A DNA stretch of 64,000 nt from Gracilibacillus ureilyticus (GTDB lineage Bacteria; Bacillota; Bacilli; Bacillales; Amphibacillaceae). The notes under the pieces are model-generated. The model made no database searches, was not told the origin of the DNA, and was given only the letters and a program-made list of their open reading frames with translations. A program made the translations under genes and the position numbers. Of the stretch, positions 53,769 to 62,607 are shown in pieces (the first letter of the stretch is position 1; the number at the start of each line of letters is the position of its first letter). The stretch covers positions 59,848 to 123,847 of the forward strand of contig NZ_FOGL01000015.1 of assembly GCF_900111195.1 (NCBI RefSeq). The letters are read 5' to 3'.

Positions 53769-54428
53769 ATGCCGTCAGCCTGGTTAATTGGATCTTTCGT
53801 TATTAAAAGCGAAATAGTCATTCTGATTGGGAGTTTAATTATAGGTCTACTTTTCTTTTGGCTTATTTCTCCCGATTGTAAGCAAAACACAAAAAAACGG
53901 ATGGATGAATTGGGCAATTTATTGATTGTATTTGTTTTTTCGTTATGGATTGGTAAGATTCTCTTGAATTTATCCGCGTTTATCCAGGACCCATTGTCTA
54001 TATTAGCTTATCCAAGCGACTCCAACGCATTTTATATTGCTGTCGTTTTGTCCATCATTTATGGAAAAATTAAGATAGCCAGAAGCTATAACGACATGGT
54101 CGATTTCCTGTACGCGTGGATCATTGTATTTTTTACAGCATCGATTACATACGTTTTTATTCAAATGATAATTGGAACAGCGGGATTTTCCTGGCAGTAC
54201 TTGGGACTGCACGTTCTATTAATCATCATGTATACACTGCTGCAAGACAAATATTCTAAAGAAAAGCTTGTTTTCTCAGGGATAGTGTTATGGAGTTTGG
54301 GGCAATTGATTTTGTCAGATTTTTCTCATACTTATATTTTTCAATTTTTAATCAGCTTCTTGTTCTATGCTCTGATTTTTATTGGTACTATTATTTTCAT
54401 TATGATCAGAAAGAAGGTGAAACAATGA
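53769..54428 (+). CDS. Multi-span membrane protein upstream of ccdA
   Basis: The 219-residue protein has about seven hydrophobic segments and few charged residues, with the start MPSAWLIGSFVIKSEIVILI and a basic C-terminus (RKKVKQ). GGGGG lies upstream. Its stop codon overlaps the ccdA start by 4 bases (ATGA), so it belongs with the thiol-redox genes that follow. The hydrophobicity and position suggest a membrane partner of CcdA or of thioredoxin TlpA, but I do not recognise a family with certainty. Confidence 0.65.
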   Translation: MPSAWLIGSFVIKSEIVILIGSLIIGLLFFWLISPDCKQNTKKRMDELGNLLIVFVFSLWIGKILLNLSAFIQDPLSILAYPSDSNAFYIAVVLSIIYGKIKIARSYNDMVDFLYAWIIVFFTASITYVFIQMIIGTAGFSWQYLGLHVLLIIMYTLLQDKYSKEKLVFSGIVLWSLGQLILSDFSHTYIFQFLISFLFYALIFIGTIIFIMIRKKVKQ

Positions 54429-55168
54429 GTGCGGCTGCTGATATAACAATATGGTTAGCTTTAGGTGCTGGAATTCTATCTTTTCTTTCACCTTGTACAT
54501 TGCCGATTTTCCCAGCTTATTTATCCTATATAACTGGTATGACTGTGAAAGAAATCCAGGGCTCCCAGAAAATTAAGGTCCGCAGTAAATTACTGATTCA
54601 TGCCGGTCTCTTTTTAATTGGTGTATCTATGGTTTTTTTAGGATTAGGAGTAGGTGTTTCTATTCTAGGAGAATGGGTTCAGGATCTGTTATCAGGAAAA
54701 TCGGGAATCTTTTTACAACGCATTGCCGGTATTTTTGTTATCATCATGGGTTTGTTTGTTGCTGGCTGGATTCAGTGGAAAGGTTTAATGAAAGAGAAGA
54801 GGTTTCATTTTAACAAAAAACCTGTAGGATATTTAGGAACTATTTTTGTTGGAATGGGATTCGCAGCAGGTTGGACACCGTGTATTGGTCCTATATTTGC
54901 ATCCATTCTTATTATTGCAGGGACTAACCCAGCGCAAGGGGCTGTTTATACCTTCATGTATGTGATTGGTTTTGCTATCCCATTTTTACTATTGACTTTC
55001 TTTATTGGTTCAACGAGATGGCTCGTTCGCTACAGCCAAAAAATTATGAAATTTGGCGGTGGAATCATGGTTGTTATGGGGGTACTTCTGTTTACAGGAC
55101 AATTGGCGAAAATATCTAATTTATTGTTAAAACTAGTACAGGGCAGCTGGTTTGCTAATTTAGGTTGA
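54425..55168 (+). CDS. ccdA: CcdA-type thiol-disulfide transmembrane protein
   Basis: The 247-residue protein of six membrane spans has the two conserved Cys-Pro segments LSFLSPCTLPIFPAYLSYI and GWTPCIGPIFAS. CcdA proteins carry electrons from cytoplasmic thioredoxin to extracytoplasmic thiol oxidoreductases, as in cytochrome c maturation or spore-coat disulfide control. Its ATG overlaps the preceding stop (ATGA). The TlpA/ResA-like partner gene follows 17 bp later. Confidence 0.92.
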   Translation: MSAAADITIWLALGAGILSFLSPCTLPIFPAYLSYITGMTVKEIQGSQKIKVRSKLLIHAGLFLIGVSMVFLGLGVGVSILGEWVQDLLSGKSGIFLQRIAGIFVIIMGLFVAGWIQWKGLMKEKRFHFNKKPVGYLGTIFVGMGFAAGWTPCIGPIFASILIIAGTNPAQGAVYTFMYVIGFAIPFLLLTFFIGSTRWLVRYSQKIMKFGGGIMVVMGVLLFTGQLAKISNLLLKLVQGSWFANLG

Positions 55169-55185
55169 TAGGGGGATTTCTTATT

Positions 55186-55776
55186 ATGAAAAAAATAATC
55201 ATTACTGTTGTATTGTTAGCTATGTTTGGCTATGCTGTATTTGATCTGGTGAAAAGTGGGGACAGGAATCAATCCACATTAAACAATGAGGAAACAATAG
55301 AGGATCAGGAGAGCGATACGGTCACTGATCAGAGTAATTCTCCTGAAGTTACGGTAGGATTAGAAGTAGGAAACTTAGCACCGGATTTTGAACTGCAGAC
55401 ATTGAGTGGAGAAACCGCAAAACTATCAGACTATAGAGGTCAAAAGGTTATGCTGAATTTCTGGGCAACATGGTGTCCACCGTGCCGGGCTGAGATGCCG
55501 GATATGGAAAAGTTTCATCAGGAGAAGGATGTGGTTATCCTGGCTGTTAATTTGACTGAAACAGAGGCCTCCATGCAAGATGTTCATGATTTTACAGAGG
55601 AGTTTCGTTTAACTTTTCCTATTTTATTGGATGAAAAAATTGAAGTAGCAACAACCTATCAAATACGGCCGATTCCAACTTCCTATATGATTGATTCAAA
55701 TGGTGTTATTCAATATCAGGCCTTTGGTGCATTAAATTATGAAATGATGGTAGCAGAATTTGAAAAGATGCAATAA
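55186..55776 (+). CDS. TlpA/ResA-like extracytoplasmic thioredoxin
   Basis: The 196-residue protein has an N-terminal signal anchor (residues about 1-22), an Asp/Glu/Ser-rich spacer and a thioredoxin domain with the active site WATWCPPCRAEMP (Cys97, Cys100) and a cis-Pro in IRPIPTSYMID. It should be reduced by the CcdA protein and in turn reduce disulfides outside the membrane. The ATG at 55186 has AGGGGG 8 bases upstream; a TTG 21 bases earlier overlaps ccdA. Confidence 0.9.
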   Translation: MKKIIITVVLLAMFGYAVFDLVKSGDRNQSTLNNEETIEDQESDTVTDQSNSPEVTVGLEVGNLAPDFELQTLSGETAKLSDYRGQKVMLNFWATWCPPCRAEMPDMEKFHQEKDVVILAVNLTETEASMQDVHDFTEEFRLTFPILLDEKIEVATTYQIRPIPTSYMIDSNGVIQYQAFGALNYEMMVAEFEKMQ

Positions 55777-55795
55777 TTGAAAATTAGGTGATGTA

Positions 55796-56476
55796 ATGAA
55801 GCAAACCATACTCATCGTGGAAGATGATAAAATGATCCGGGAACTTATTTCCATATATTTAACAAGAGCAGGTTATGAAGTGAAAGAGGCGGAGAATGGC
55901 GAAGCGGCTAAAGGTGCTTTCCTGACCTATCATCCTTGTTTAATTATTCTTGATTTAATGCTGCCTGTATTAAGCGGAGAGGAATTCTGCAAATGGGTAA
56001 GGGAACAAGAGAGGAATGAAGTTTCTATAATTATGTTGTCCGCTAAGGTACGGACAGAAGACAAAATAAAGGGCTTGAAACTAGGAGCTGACGGCTATTT
56101 AACTAAACCATTTGATGCAGAGGAACTCGTTGCTCATGTGGAGGCTGTCCTAAGGAGGACGGGGCAATTTTGTCAGAAGATATCTTATAATGGACTCTGT
56201 ATCAAACCAAGGAAAGGTGAAGTGCTTCTTTACGATAAACAAATTCACTTAACGAAATATGAGTTCAATCTATTATACTTTCTTATGGAGAATCCAGATA
56301 TCGTATTATCAAGAGAACAGTTAATTGAGCAGCTTTATCCGCATGCTGATCGTACGATATTAGACCGGACCATTGACGCACATATTAAAAAACTTAGAGA
56401 AAAGATTGAAGATCATCCTGCTTCGCCCACACGTATTCAGACTGTAAGAGGAATGGGGTACAAATTTGTTCAGTAA
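55796..56476 (+). CDS. OmpR-family response regulator
   Basis: The 226-residue protein has a receiver domain with phospho-acceptor Asp53 (LIILDLMLP), acidic EDD at the N-terminus and Lys in GYLTKPFDAEEL, followed by an OmpR/PhoB winged-helix DNA-binding domain (LTKYEFNLLYFLMENPD, RTIDAHIKKLREKI, TVRGMGYKF). It follows the TlpA-like gene by 19 bp, so it may control the redox genes or sense envelope thiol state. Confidence 0.93.
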   Translation: MKQTILIVEDDKMIRELISIYLTRAGYEVKEAENGEAAKGAFLTYHPCLIILDLMLPVLSGEEFCKWVREQERNEVSIIMLSAKVRTEDKIKGLKLGADGYLTKPFDAEELVAHVEAVLRRTGQFCQKISYNGLCIKPRKGEVLLYDKQIHLTKYEFNLLYFLMENPDIVLSREQLIEQLYPHADRTILDRTIDAHIKKLREKIEDHPASPTRIQTVRGMGYKFVQ

Positions 56477-57545
56477 AAATAGTGACTGGCTGCCGAAAAA
56501 GTTGATTTTTAGATTAACCATAGTAAATACAACCATTGTTACCGGGTTTATCTTAGTGTCTGGTTTGGCAATCTATCAAACGGCCTGTTATTTAGTGAAT
56601 GATATAGCCGCAGAAGGTCTGCAACAGGATCAGTTCAGAGCAACATTGTTTGACTATTTATTGCTTTTCAGTTTAATAGCTGTTGTGATCGGAAGCATCC
56701 TTCATTTTTATTTAACTAGAAAACTGATCAGGCCGTTGAGAGACTTAACTCAATCAACAGAAAAAATTAAAGAGGGACTTTATCCGGAACCAATTCCAAT
56801 TCACAGAAAAGATGAACTGGGAGAATTCATAGCTATTTTTAATCAATTAGTGGAACAGTTAAAAATAAATGAACAACAGCGACAGAGGATGGTATCTGAT
56901 TTATCTCATGAATTCCGAACGCCTTTATCTAATCTTAATGGTTATCTTGGTGCATTGAAGAGCGGTGTGATCGAAGGCGACCCGAAACTTTATCAATCGT
57001 TGTTAAATGAATCAAAGCGAGTGACTAAACTGGTTGAACAAATGGAACAGTTAAAACAATGGGATGTTGAATCAAAACATGCTGTATTTGAAAAAGAATA
57101 CATAAATATAGCCGTTTTAGTGGAGCAATCTGTAGAAATGTTTCGCTGGTTATTAAATGAGAAAGATATTGGATTAGAAATCCAAACAGATAATCAGGAA
57201 GTGGAAGTCAATATCAATGGGATTTCACAGGTGATTAGTAACCTGATGGATAATGCCATAAGATATTATAAAGGGAAGAATCCAATTATTATTCAAGGGG
57301 AAAGTGTTGATAATGAATACAAAGTATCTATCAGTGGAGAGGGTCAGTATATTCCTCAGCAAGAACAGGAGAAAGTATTTAACAGATTACATCGCATCGA
57401 TCATTCCAGAAGTCGTCAGTTAGGAGGAAATGGACTGGGATTAGCCATTTCCAGGGAAATTATTGAAAGACATAACGGCAAAATAGGGCTCACATCCAAT
57501 GGTCATTACCATACATTTTGGTTTACTGTTCCTTTGAAAGAATAG
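56466..57545 (+). CDS. Sensor histidine kinase, partner of the preceding regulator
   Basis: The 359-residue kinase starts at a TTG that overlaps the response-regulator stop. It has two membrane spans (about 15-38 and 63-83) around a short extracytoplasmic loop, a HAMP domain, the phospho-His148 in DLSHEFRTPLSNLNG, the N-box NLMDNAIRYYKG and G2 GGNGLGLAIS. The G1 box reads SGEGQYIP instead of the usual D-x-G-x-G, so the ATP-binding Asp is absent at its normal place. A relic with the same G1 variation lies at 29111-29305. The pair may sense redox or envelope status. Confidence 0.9.
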   Translation: MFSKNSDWLPKKLIFRLTIVNTTIVTGFILVSGLAIYQTACYLVNDIAAEGLQQDQFRATLFDYLLLFSLIAVVIGSILHFYLTRKLIRPLRDLTQSTEKIKEGLYPEPIPIHRKDELGEFIAIFNQLVEQLKINEQQRQRMVSDLSHEFRTPLSNLNGYLGALKSGVIEGDPKLYQSLLNESKRVTKLVEQMEQLKQWDVESKHAVFEKEYINIAVLVEQSVEMFRWLLNEKDIGLEIQTDNQEVEVNINGISQVISNLMDNAIRYYKGKNPIIIQGESVDNEYKVSISGEGQYIPQQEQEKVFNRLHRIDHSRSRQLGGNGLGLAISREIIERHNGKIGLTSNGHYHTFWFTVPLKE

Positions 57546-57602
57546 AGAGAAAGGTATAATGACAGGGTAAAGAGTCTAAGACATAACTATTTTACCTACA
57601 CT

Positions 57603-57635
57603 AAAACCTGAACAATCATAGAGATGTTCGGGTTG
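57603..57635 (+). terminator. Terminator after two-component system
   Basis: AACCTGAACA (from 57605) and TGTTCGGGTT form a 10-bp stem with one wobble, followed by GTTTGTT. Confidence 0.65.
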
Positions 57636-57842
57636 TTTGTTCATGTAATAGACTGGTTCTATTATCACTCCATTAAAATACTTCGCTTAGTATGTGCGTT
57701 CCTTTAATCAATAACATATTATATTGTTCGTGTTTTTGCTCGGACTTATTAGTTTGTCTCAACCTCTTATTTTAACCTTCAGTTATTGGTTCCCTATCTT
57801 CACTTAAGATGTTAAGTTGATAAGATTCTACTGTCATAGCTG

Positions 57843-57989
57843 TTGATACATGAGTATCAATTATTGGCAGTAGAACCAAAAGACGATTTGGTATTGTTGC
57901 AAAATAAACTTCATCCATTTCCATTGGTTTTTAAAGATGAATCAATGGAAAAATTAGGACTCCAATATTGGATAATTATGTTAAGATAA
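57843..57989 (+). pseudogene. Short coding remnant
   Basis: A frame from a TTG at 57843 to a stop at 57989 encodes about 48 residues, IHEYQLLAVEPKDDLVLLQN then KLHPFPLVFKDESMEKLGLQ and YWIIM. Its composition is gene-like, but there is no ribosome site and it is very short. It probably is the end of a decayed gene. The rest of 57640-58037 appears non-coding. Confidence 0.35.
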
Positions 57990-58037
57990 AGAAAGCGTTT
58001 AAAATTTAGTACCTATATTTCAAAGGTGGGGAGATTG

Positions 58038-58457
58038 ATGATTAGAAGAAAGTTGATCACCACATTGTTAGCAACGCCTTTATCATTATTAATTATTTTT
58101 GGAGTTTTCTTTGGAGAATGGAAACAGCCTGTTGAGTTGGTGATAATGACGGTAACGTTTGGTCTGTGGGTTTCACCTTTTATCCTATTGTACGGGGTTC
58201 CGGTTACTTTTTTATCCGACTTCGCAACCAAACGATTAAGAGGTGGAAAGCGGACAATAACAGCGTTCTTCATTCATCTTTGTTTTGGTATATTGTTTGG
58301 ATTTATCTTTCCAATGGGGATCGACTTTTCTTTAATTGGCATAAAACTTAACCTGGCTAGCATTTCTGCTATGATAACAGCATTGTTTTTCTGGGGAATA
58401 GACGAGTTACTTAGAAGAAAAAAGGTTAAATCGAAAGTGATTGAGAAACTAACATAA
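58038..58457 (+). CDS. Small multi-span membrane protein, unknown
   Basis: The 139-residue protein has four hydrophobic segments, ITTLLATPLSLLIIFGVFFG, VIMTVTFGLWVSPFILLYGV, FIHLCFGILFGFIFPMG and ISAMITALFFWGIDELL, with a basic loop and tail. GGTGGGGAG is about 6 bases before the ATG at 58038. It is monocistronic; no family recognised. Confidence 0.65.
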   Translation: MIRRKLITTLLATPLSLLIIFGVFFGEWKQPVELVIMTVTFGLWVSPFILLYGVPVTFLSDFATKRLRGGKRTITAFFIHLCFGILFGFIFPMGIDFSLIGIKLNLASISAMITALFFWGIDELLRRKKVKSKVIEKLT

Positions 58458-58554
58458 TCTACAATCTATGGAGCGAGAATGGTTGAATAATACATATAGT
58501 ATGGGCATATTCTTAGGGGAATACAGGGATAGATTGGATGAGGTGGTGCTAAGG

Positions 58555-59139
58555 ATGAACATAGAAATAAAACCTGCAAAAGATCTTGGGGAAATTTCAA
58601 AAAAGAAAATAAGTGAGATATTTGTCGATGCTTTCGGAAAGGATCTGATTTTCTTTTCGAAGGATAAAACAAAATTGGTCAGAGCTTTTCAGCATATGTT
58701 TAATTTCGATGTTTTCTATTGTGCTTTAATAGATGGGGAAATAGCTGGCATCACTGCTTGTACTGATGGTAAGGTTCACTCTGTTTAAAAAAGCACCTGG
58801 GGTTTTACAAAGGGACTCTTGCTAATATTTTTTTAACACGTGAAATTCCACAAGCCCCCTATGGAGACTGGAGACAAATTTGCCTCTATTGAGTTTGTTG
58901 CAACATCTTCTGCGTTTAGAGGAAAGGGTGTGGCAACAGCTATCATGTCGTATTTGCTTACCCTCCATGAATATGATTATTATATCTTAGAAGTCGCCGA
59001 TACTAATACAAATGCAGTGAAACTATATGAAAAACTCGGGTTTATGGAATTTAAGCGGGTAAAACAAAAATTCAGCAAGAAGGCGGGAATTAATTATCGT
59101 GTTTATATGAAATATGAAAAAGAAGCTGACAGGTTATAA
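58555..59139 (+). pseudogene. GNAT acetyltransferase gene with two compensating frameshifts
   Basis: From an ATG at 58555, with GAGGTGG upstream, the frame encodes the first half of a GNAT protein (ISEIFVDAFGKDLIFFSKDK, then VFYCALIDGEIAGITAC) and hits TAA at 58786. A one-base shift gives LKKHLGFYKGTLANIFLTRE, and another at about 58850 restores the first frame with KFASIEFVATSSAFRGKGVA (acetyl-CoA motif) and LYEKLGFMEFKRV to the stop at 59139. A lost base near 58785 and an extra A near 58843 explain this. As written, no complete enzyme is made. Confidence 0.75.
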
Positions 59140-59229
59140 ATCAGGAGAAGATAGGATATATAAAGGATAATTCCTCGAAATGGATTAAAAAATTCTGGTG
59201 AAAGGCATGAAAACATGAAATCATTCACT

Positions 59230-59244
59230 TGAGAATCATTATCA
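59230..59244 (+). promoter_or_regulatory. Fur box upstream of flavin reductase gene
   Basis: TGAGAATCATTATCA differs from the core Bacillus Fur 7-1-7 repeat TGATAAT-N-ATTATCA at one base. It lies about 55 bp before the ATG, so iron repression is expected. Confidence 0.8.
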
Positions 59245-59298
59245 ATTATTGTATATTAAATAATAGCGATATAAATAATTGATTAAGGAGAAAATAAT

Positions 59299-60036
59299 AT
59301 GCAAATATACTGGACGAAAATAAATAAAATTATAGAAGAAACGCCCGAGGTAAAGACATATATGCTTGATTGTCCGGAAGGCTTTACATGGGAAGAAGGC
59401 TCCCATACTCACTTTGCATTGGCAGGGTTCAATGCCGGTGAAAAACCGAATCGCAGCCTGATCCGCCATATGTCCATCTCCACATTACCGCACGAAAATT
59501 CAATTGGTATTACGACACGTATTCGAGAGAAATGCTCTGAGTTTAAAACAATTTTAAGAAATTTGGAAGTCGGAAGTGAAGTGGCCATTTTTAAAACACA
59601 TTCGAATGTTCCGCTAAAAAGAGAAAACAAGAATGTTTACCTGCTATCTTCAGGTGTTGGCCTTGCAACGTTCAGACCGATTGTACTAGATTATTTCGAA
59701 AGTGCTGACAATGTCAATCAGATTCATTCTCTGAACATCGATTCATCAAAAAATTACTTATTCGCGGACATTTTTGAAACTTCTGCTGATAAAAAGTTCA
59801 CATCACAGTTTGTCGATAACCGGAAAGATTACTATGAACAAGTGAAAAATCTTGCAGCAGACAAGGATGGACTTTTCTATATTGTAGGAAGTGACGAGTT
59901 CCTTGTCCAAAACATGGAAATACTGCGTGAGATGGGCATTAAATCAGAACAACTTATGCTTGATAAGCGAAAAGATATGCTTGATGATTTTTTAACATCT
60001 GTTTATGAAAAAGAAATGCTGGAAAATACGAAATAA
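59299..60036 (+). CDS. Fur-regulated ferredoxin-reductase-like flavoprotein
   Basis: The 245-residue protein has an FNR-like FAD/NAD(P)-binding organisation: an N-terminal flavin half (GFTWEEGSHTHFALAGF, LIRHMSISTLP with the R-x-x-S type flavin motif, IGITTRI) and a nucleotide half (VYLLSSGVGLATFRPIV, LFYIVGSDEFLVQNMEIL). With a Fur box just upstream it is probably a reductase that releases iron from siderophores or haem, or supplies low-potential electrons. A ribosome site (AAGGAG) is 10 bases before the ATG. Confidence 0.82.
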   Translation: MQIYWTKINKIIEETPEVKTYMLDCPEGFTWEEGSHTHFALAGFNAGEKPNRSLIRHMSISTLPHENSIGITTRIREKCSEFKTILRNLEVGSEVAIFKTHSNVPLKRENKNVYLLSSGVGLATFRPIVLDYFESADNVNQIHSLNIDSSKNYLFADIFETSADKKFTSQFVDNRKDYYEQVKNLAADKDGLFYIVGSDEFLVQNMEILREMGIKSEQLMLDKRKDMLDDFLTSVYEKEMLENTK

Positions 60037-60044
60037 TATTTTCA

Positions 60045-60087
60045 AAAGAGCAACGCTGACTGATAAGGTCTGTGTTGTTCTTTTTTT
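60045..60087 (+). terminator. Terminator after Fur-regulated reductase
   Basis: AAAGAGCAAC (60045-60054) pairs with GTTGTTCTTT (60074-60083) with one wobble; a T-run completes it. Confidence 0.8.
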
Positions 60088-60212
60088 ATGGGCTTGAGTA
60101 AATTTTAGGAAAATTAACAGATGATATGAATGGGAGTTAATGGTAATATGAAACAAACGGGGAGAATTGGTTAAGCTTTTATTAAATTTTTACGTAGATA
60201 GGGGGGAGAAGG

Positions 60213-60446
60213 TTGAAAAAATATACTGTATTTATATTAAGTTTTGTTTTATTTTATATTGTATTTCAAATTTTATCAGGTTGGCTTCTAACGGCTTTTT
60301 ATACTCCAGAGTTATCTTCATTTAGCAGTAATGTGAATCAAGAAGTAGTTGTGTTTGGTCCGTTTTCTATTTTGCCTTTTTTGATAACTGTATTAGCTGC
60401 AACTTGTGCTTACCTTTTGTCTCAAAGATTATTTGTAACTGATTAA
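60213..60446 (+). CDS. Small two-span membrane protein
   Basis: The 77-residue product has two hydrophobic helices (about 4-24 and 47-68) separated by a polar Ser/Asn/Glu loop of about 20 residues, with Lys-Lys at the start. A TTG start at 60213 is preceded by GGGGGAGAAGG. It is followed by an ASCH-domain gene. Family not recognised. Confidence 0.65.
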   Translation: MKKYTVFILSFVLFYIVFQILSGWLLTAFYTPELSSFSSNVNQEVVVFGPFSILPFLITVLAATCAYLLSQRLFVTD

Positions 60447-60483
60447 AGGTAATTGGAATTCGTTCAATAAGGAGGAAACATTA

Positions 60484-60960
60484 ATGGATAATGAAAAATA
60501 TCCACAAAAAAAAATAGACTTATTCTGGAAAGATTTTTTACTGAAAACAGGTAGAAGTGAATCAACTGAGTATTTAGAAGTCTTCCATTTTGAATTAAAT
60601 GAAAAATTGGCAAATGAATTATTGCATCTTGTACTGATCGGACAAAAAAAGGCGACTGCAAGCAGTTTGTGGAGTTATCAGCTGGAAGGGGAGCATTTAC
60701 CTGAGGTTGGAGATTTGAGTATTGTCACAGACTGGGATGGGGTACCGCACTGTGTGATTGAGACAACTGCTGTTACGATTCTTCCTTTCTCGGAGATGAC
60801 TTATGACATTTGTAAGCGTGAAGGAGAGGATGACACTTTGGAATCATGGCGGGAAGGCCATATTCGTTTCTACAAGGGAGAAGGAAGTCAGCTGGGATAT
60901 GAGTTTAGCGAGGATATGCCGGTAGTTTTTGAGGATTTTGAGGTAGTCTACCAGATATAA
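60484..60960 (+). CDS. ASCH-domain protein
   Basis: The 158-residue protein matches the ASCH (PUA-like RNA-binding) domain family: LVLIGQKKATASSLWSYQLE, a central VGDLSIVTDWDGVPHCVIET and a late EGHIRFYKGEG, then LGYEFSEDMPVVFEDFEVVY. ASCH proteins are thought to bind RNA in translation or stress settings. AAGGAGG precedes the ATG; the gene follows the small membrane-protein gene by 37 bp. Confidence 0.88.
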   Translation: MDNEKYPQKKIDLFWKDFLLKTGRSESTEYLEVFHFELNEKLANELLHLVLIGQKKATASSLWSYQLEGEHLPEVGDLSIVTDWDGVPHCVIETTAVTILPFSEMTYDICKREGEDDTLESWREGHIRFYKGEGSQLGYEFSEDMPVVFEDFEVVYQI

Positions 60961-61116
60961 TGGGGGAAAGCATACCTGATTGTTAGGTGACAAAATTGTA
61001 AGATTATTGAAAGATTCTTCGATATTACCGGGGATTTTCCTTTGGTATGCTGAGAATAGCTATTGCTCTTCGTTGGACAATGGCGCTGAGATAAATATCT
61101 AAAGGGAGACACGGTA

Positions 61117-62607
61117 ATGAGACTGTCAGTAAAAATATTTATAATTATTGTTTTGAGTCTGCTGTTTAATGGTTTATTGCCAGAAACAGCTTATGCAGAA
61201 AATGAAGAGAAGATTCGAAAAATAGAACAACTGATTGAAGATCAAAGAGAGCTTAGCGAAATTCCTGGCATCTCTGTCGTGATTGTGCAGAACGGAGAGA
61301 CAATGTATCAAAATGGATTCGGCTATGCTGATGTGGAAACAGAAACGCCTGTTAATTCTCAAACATTATTTGAGTTGGGATCAACGACAAAGGCATTTAC
61401 AGGTCTGGCTATTTTGCAATTGGAAAAGGAAGGATTGATCAAACGGACGGATGATGTACGAACATACCTTCCGTGGCTGGAACTGAAATATAAGGAAGAT
61501 CCTCAGAAAATTACGATTGATCAATTACTTCATCATACGAGTGGAATTCCTTCTGCCACAATCGTTCATATTCCTGAAAGTAATGATGAGGGTGCCCTGG
61601 AAAAGACAGTAAAAACGCTGATTGACCAGCCGCTAAATCGGAAGCCGGGAAGCACATTTGAATATGCAACCATCAATTACGATGTATTGGGACTTATTAT
61701 TGAAAAGGTATCAAAGCAATCATATGATAAGTATATTAAAGAGCACATATTGGAACCTGCTGGTATGAGTAATTCCTTTGTTGGTTTGCATCAAGTAAAT
61801 TCCGCTGAAATGGCAGCAGGTTATAAAATTGGATTTATGAATGAGAAAAAGTACATACCGCCAATTTATCGCGGGAATATACCTGCTGGATATATTATCA
61901 GCAATTCAAATGATATAGCAGAATGGATGAGACTTCAGCTTGGTAGCAAGGGAATTAATGAGATAGATACACGGATTTTTGAGGAATCCCATGTTGCTGA
62001 TCAGTCTGTAGCACCTTTCGATATGGACACATACTATGCTGCTGGATGGTCAGTTATGGAAAAAGACGATCAGCGATATTTATATCACGCGGGACAAAAC
62101 CCTACATTTTCATCTTATATCATCATGAAGCCAGATATCGAGTTGGGGATTGCAGTATTATCGAATATGAATTCGACTAATACAACGGCGATAGGTCAGG
62201 GCGTGATGGACGTATGGGAAGGAAAGGATGTTGATATTGATCATACTGATCAGTACCAGAAGCTTGACCAGATTGTATCCATTATATGCATAATTGTCGG
62301 TGCGCTTGGCGCTGTTTTCCTTCTTTTGTCGCTAAGAATTTTACAGAAAATAATTAATAAAGAACGGTGCAGAACATTCAATGGAATGAGGCTGACTCTA
62401 TTAATCATCCATTCTTTGTTAGCAGCAGCACTCTTCACATTGATGTTTCTATTTCCGAAAATATTAGGGATGACATGGGACTTTATTAAGGTATGGGGCC
62501 CCGGCTCGATCTCGGCCTTTTTGTATGTTGCCATCTTCACCACTTTCATATTTTATATCTGGGGACTTATGCTGATTGTCACGATAGGTAAAGGCAGAAG
62601 AAGATGA
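61117..62607 (+). CDS. Serine hydrolase of the beta-lactamase/CubicO family, membrane-anchored (paralogue)
   Basis: The 496-residue protein has a signal peptide (about residues 1-26, ending in AYAEN), the SxxK motif as GSTTK (Ser89 and Lys92), YATINYDVLGLII as the tyrosine motif and LYHAGQNPTFSS as the third motif, and three or four C-terminal membrane spans. Layout matches the 43176 product. The final 4 bases overlap the start of the alpha/beta-hydrolase gene (ATGA), so both are translated together. Confidence 0.88.
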   Translation: MRLSVKIFIIIVLSLLFNGLLPETAYAENEEKIRKIEQLIEDQRELSEIPGISVVIVQNGETMYQNGFGYADVETETPVNSQTLFELGSTTKAFTGLAILQLEKEGLIKRTDDVRTYLPWLELKYKEDPQKITIDQLLHHTSGIPSATIVHIPESNDEGALEKTVKTLIDQPLNRKPGSTFEYATINYDVLGLIIEKVSKQSYDKYIKEHILEPAGMSNSFVGLHQVNSAEMAAGYKIGFMNEKKYIPPIYRGNIPAGYIISNSNDIAEWMRLQLGSKGINEIDTRIFEESHVADQSVAPFDMDTYYAAGWSVMEKDDQRYLYHAGQNPTFSSYIIMKPDIELGIAVLSNMNSTNTTAIGQGVMDVWEGKDVDIDHTDQYQKLDQIVSIICIIVGALGAVFLLLSLRILQKIINKERCRTFNGMRLTLLIIHSLLAAALFTLMFLFPKILGMTWDFIKVWGPGSISAFLYVAIFTTFIFYIWGLMLIVTIGKGRRR

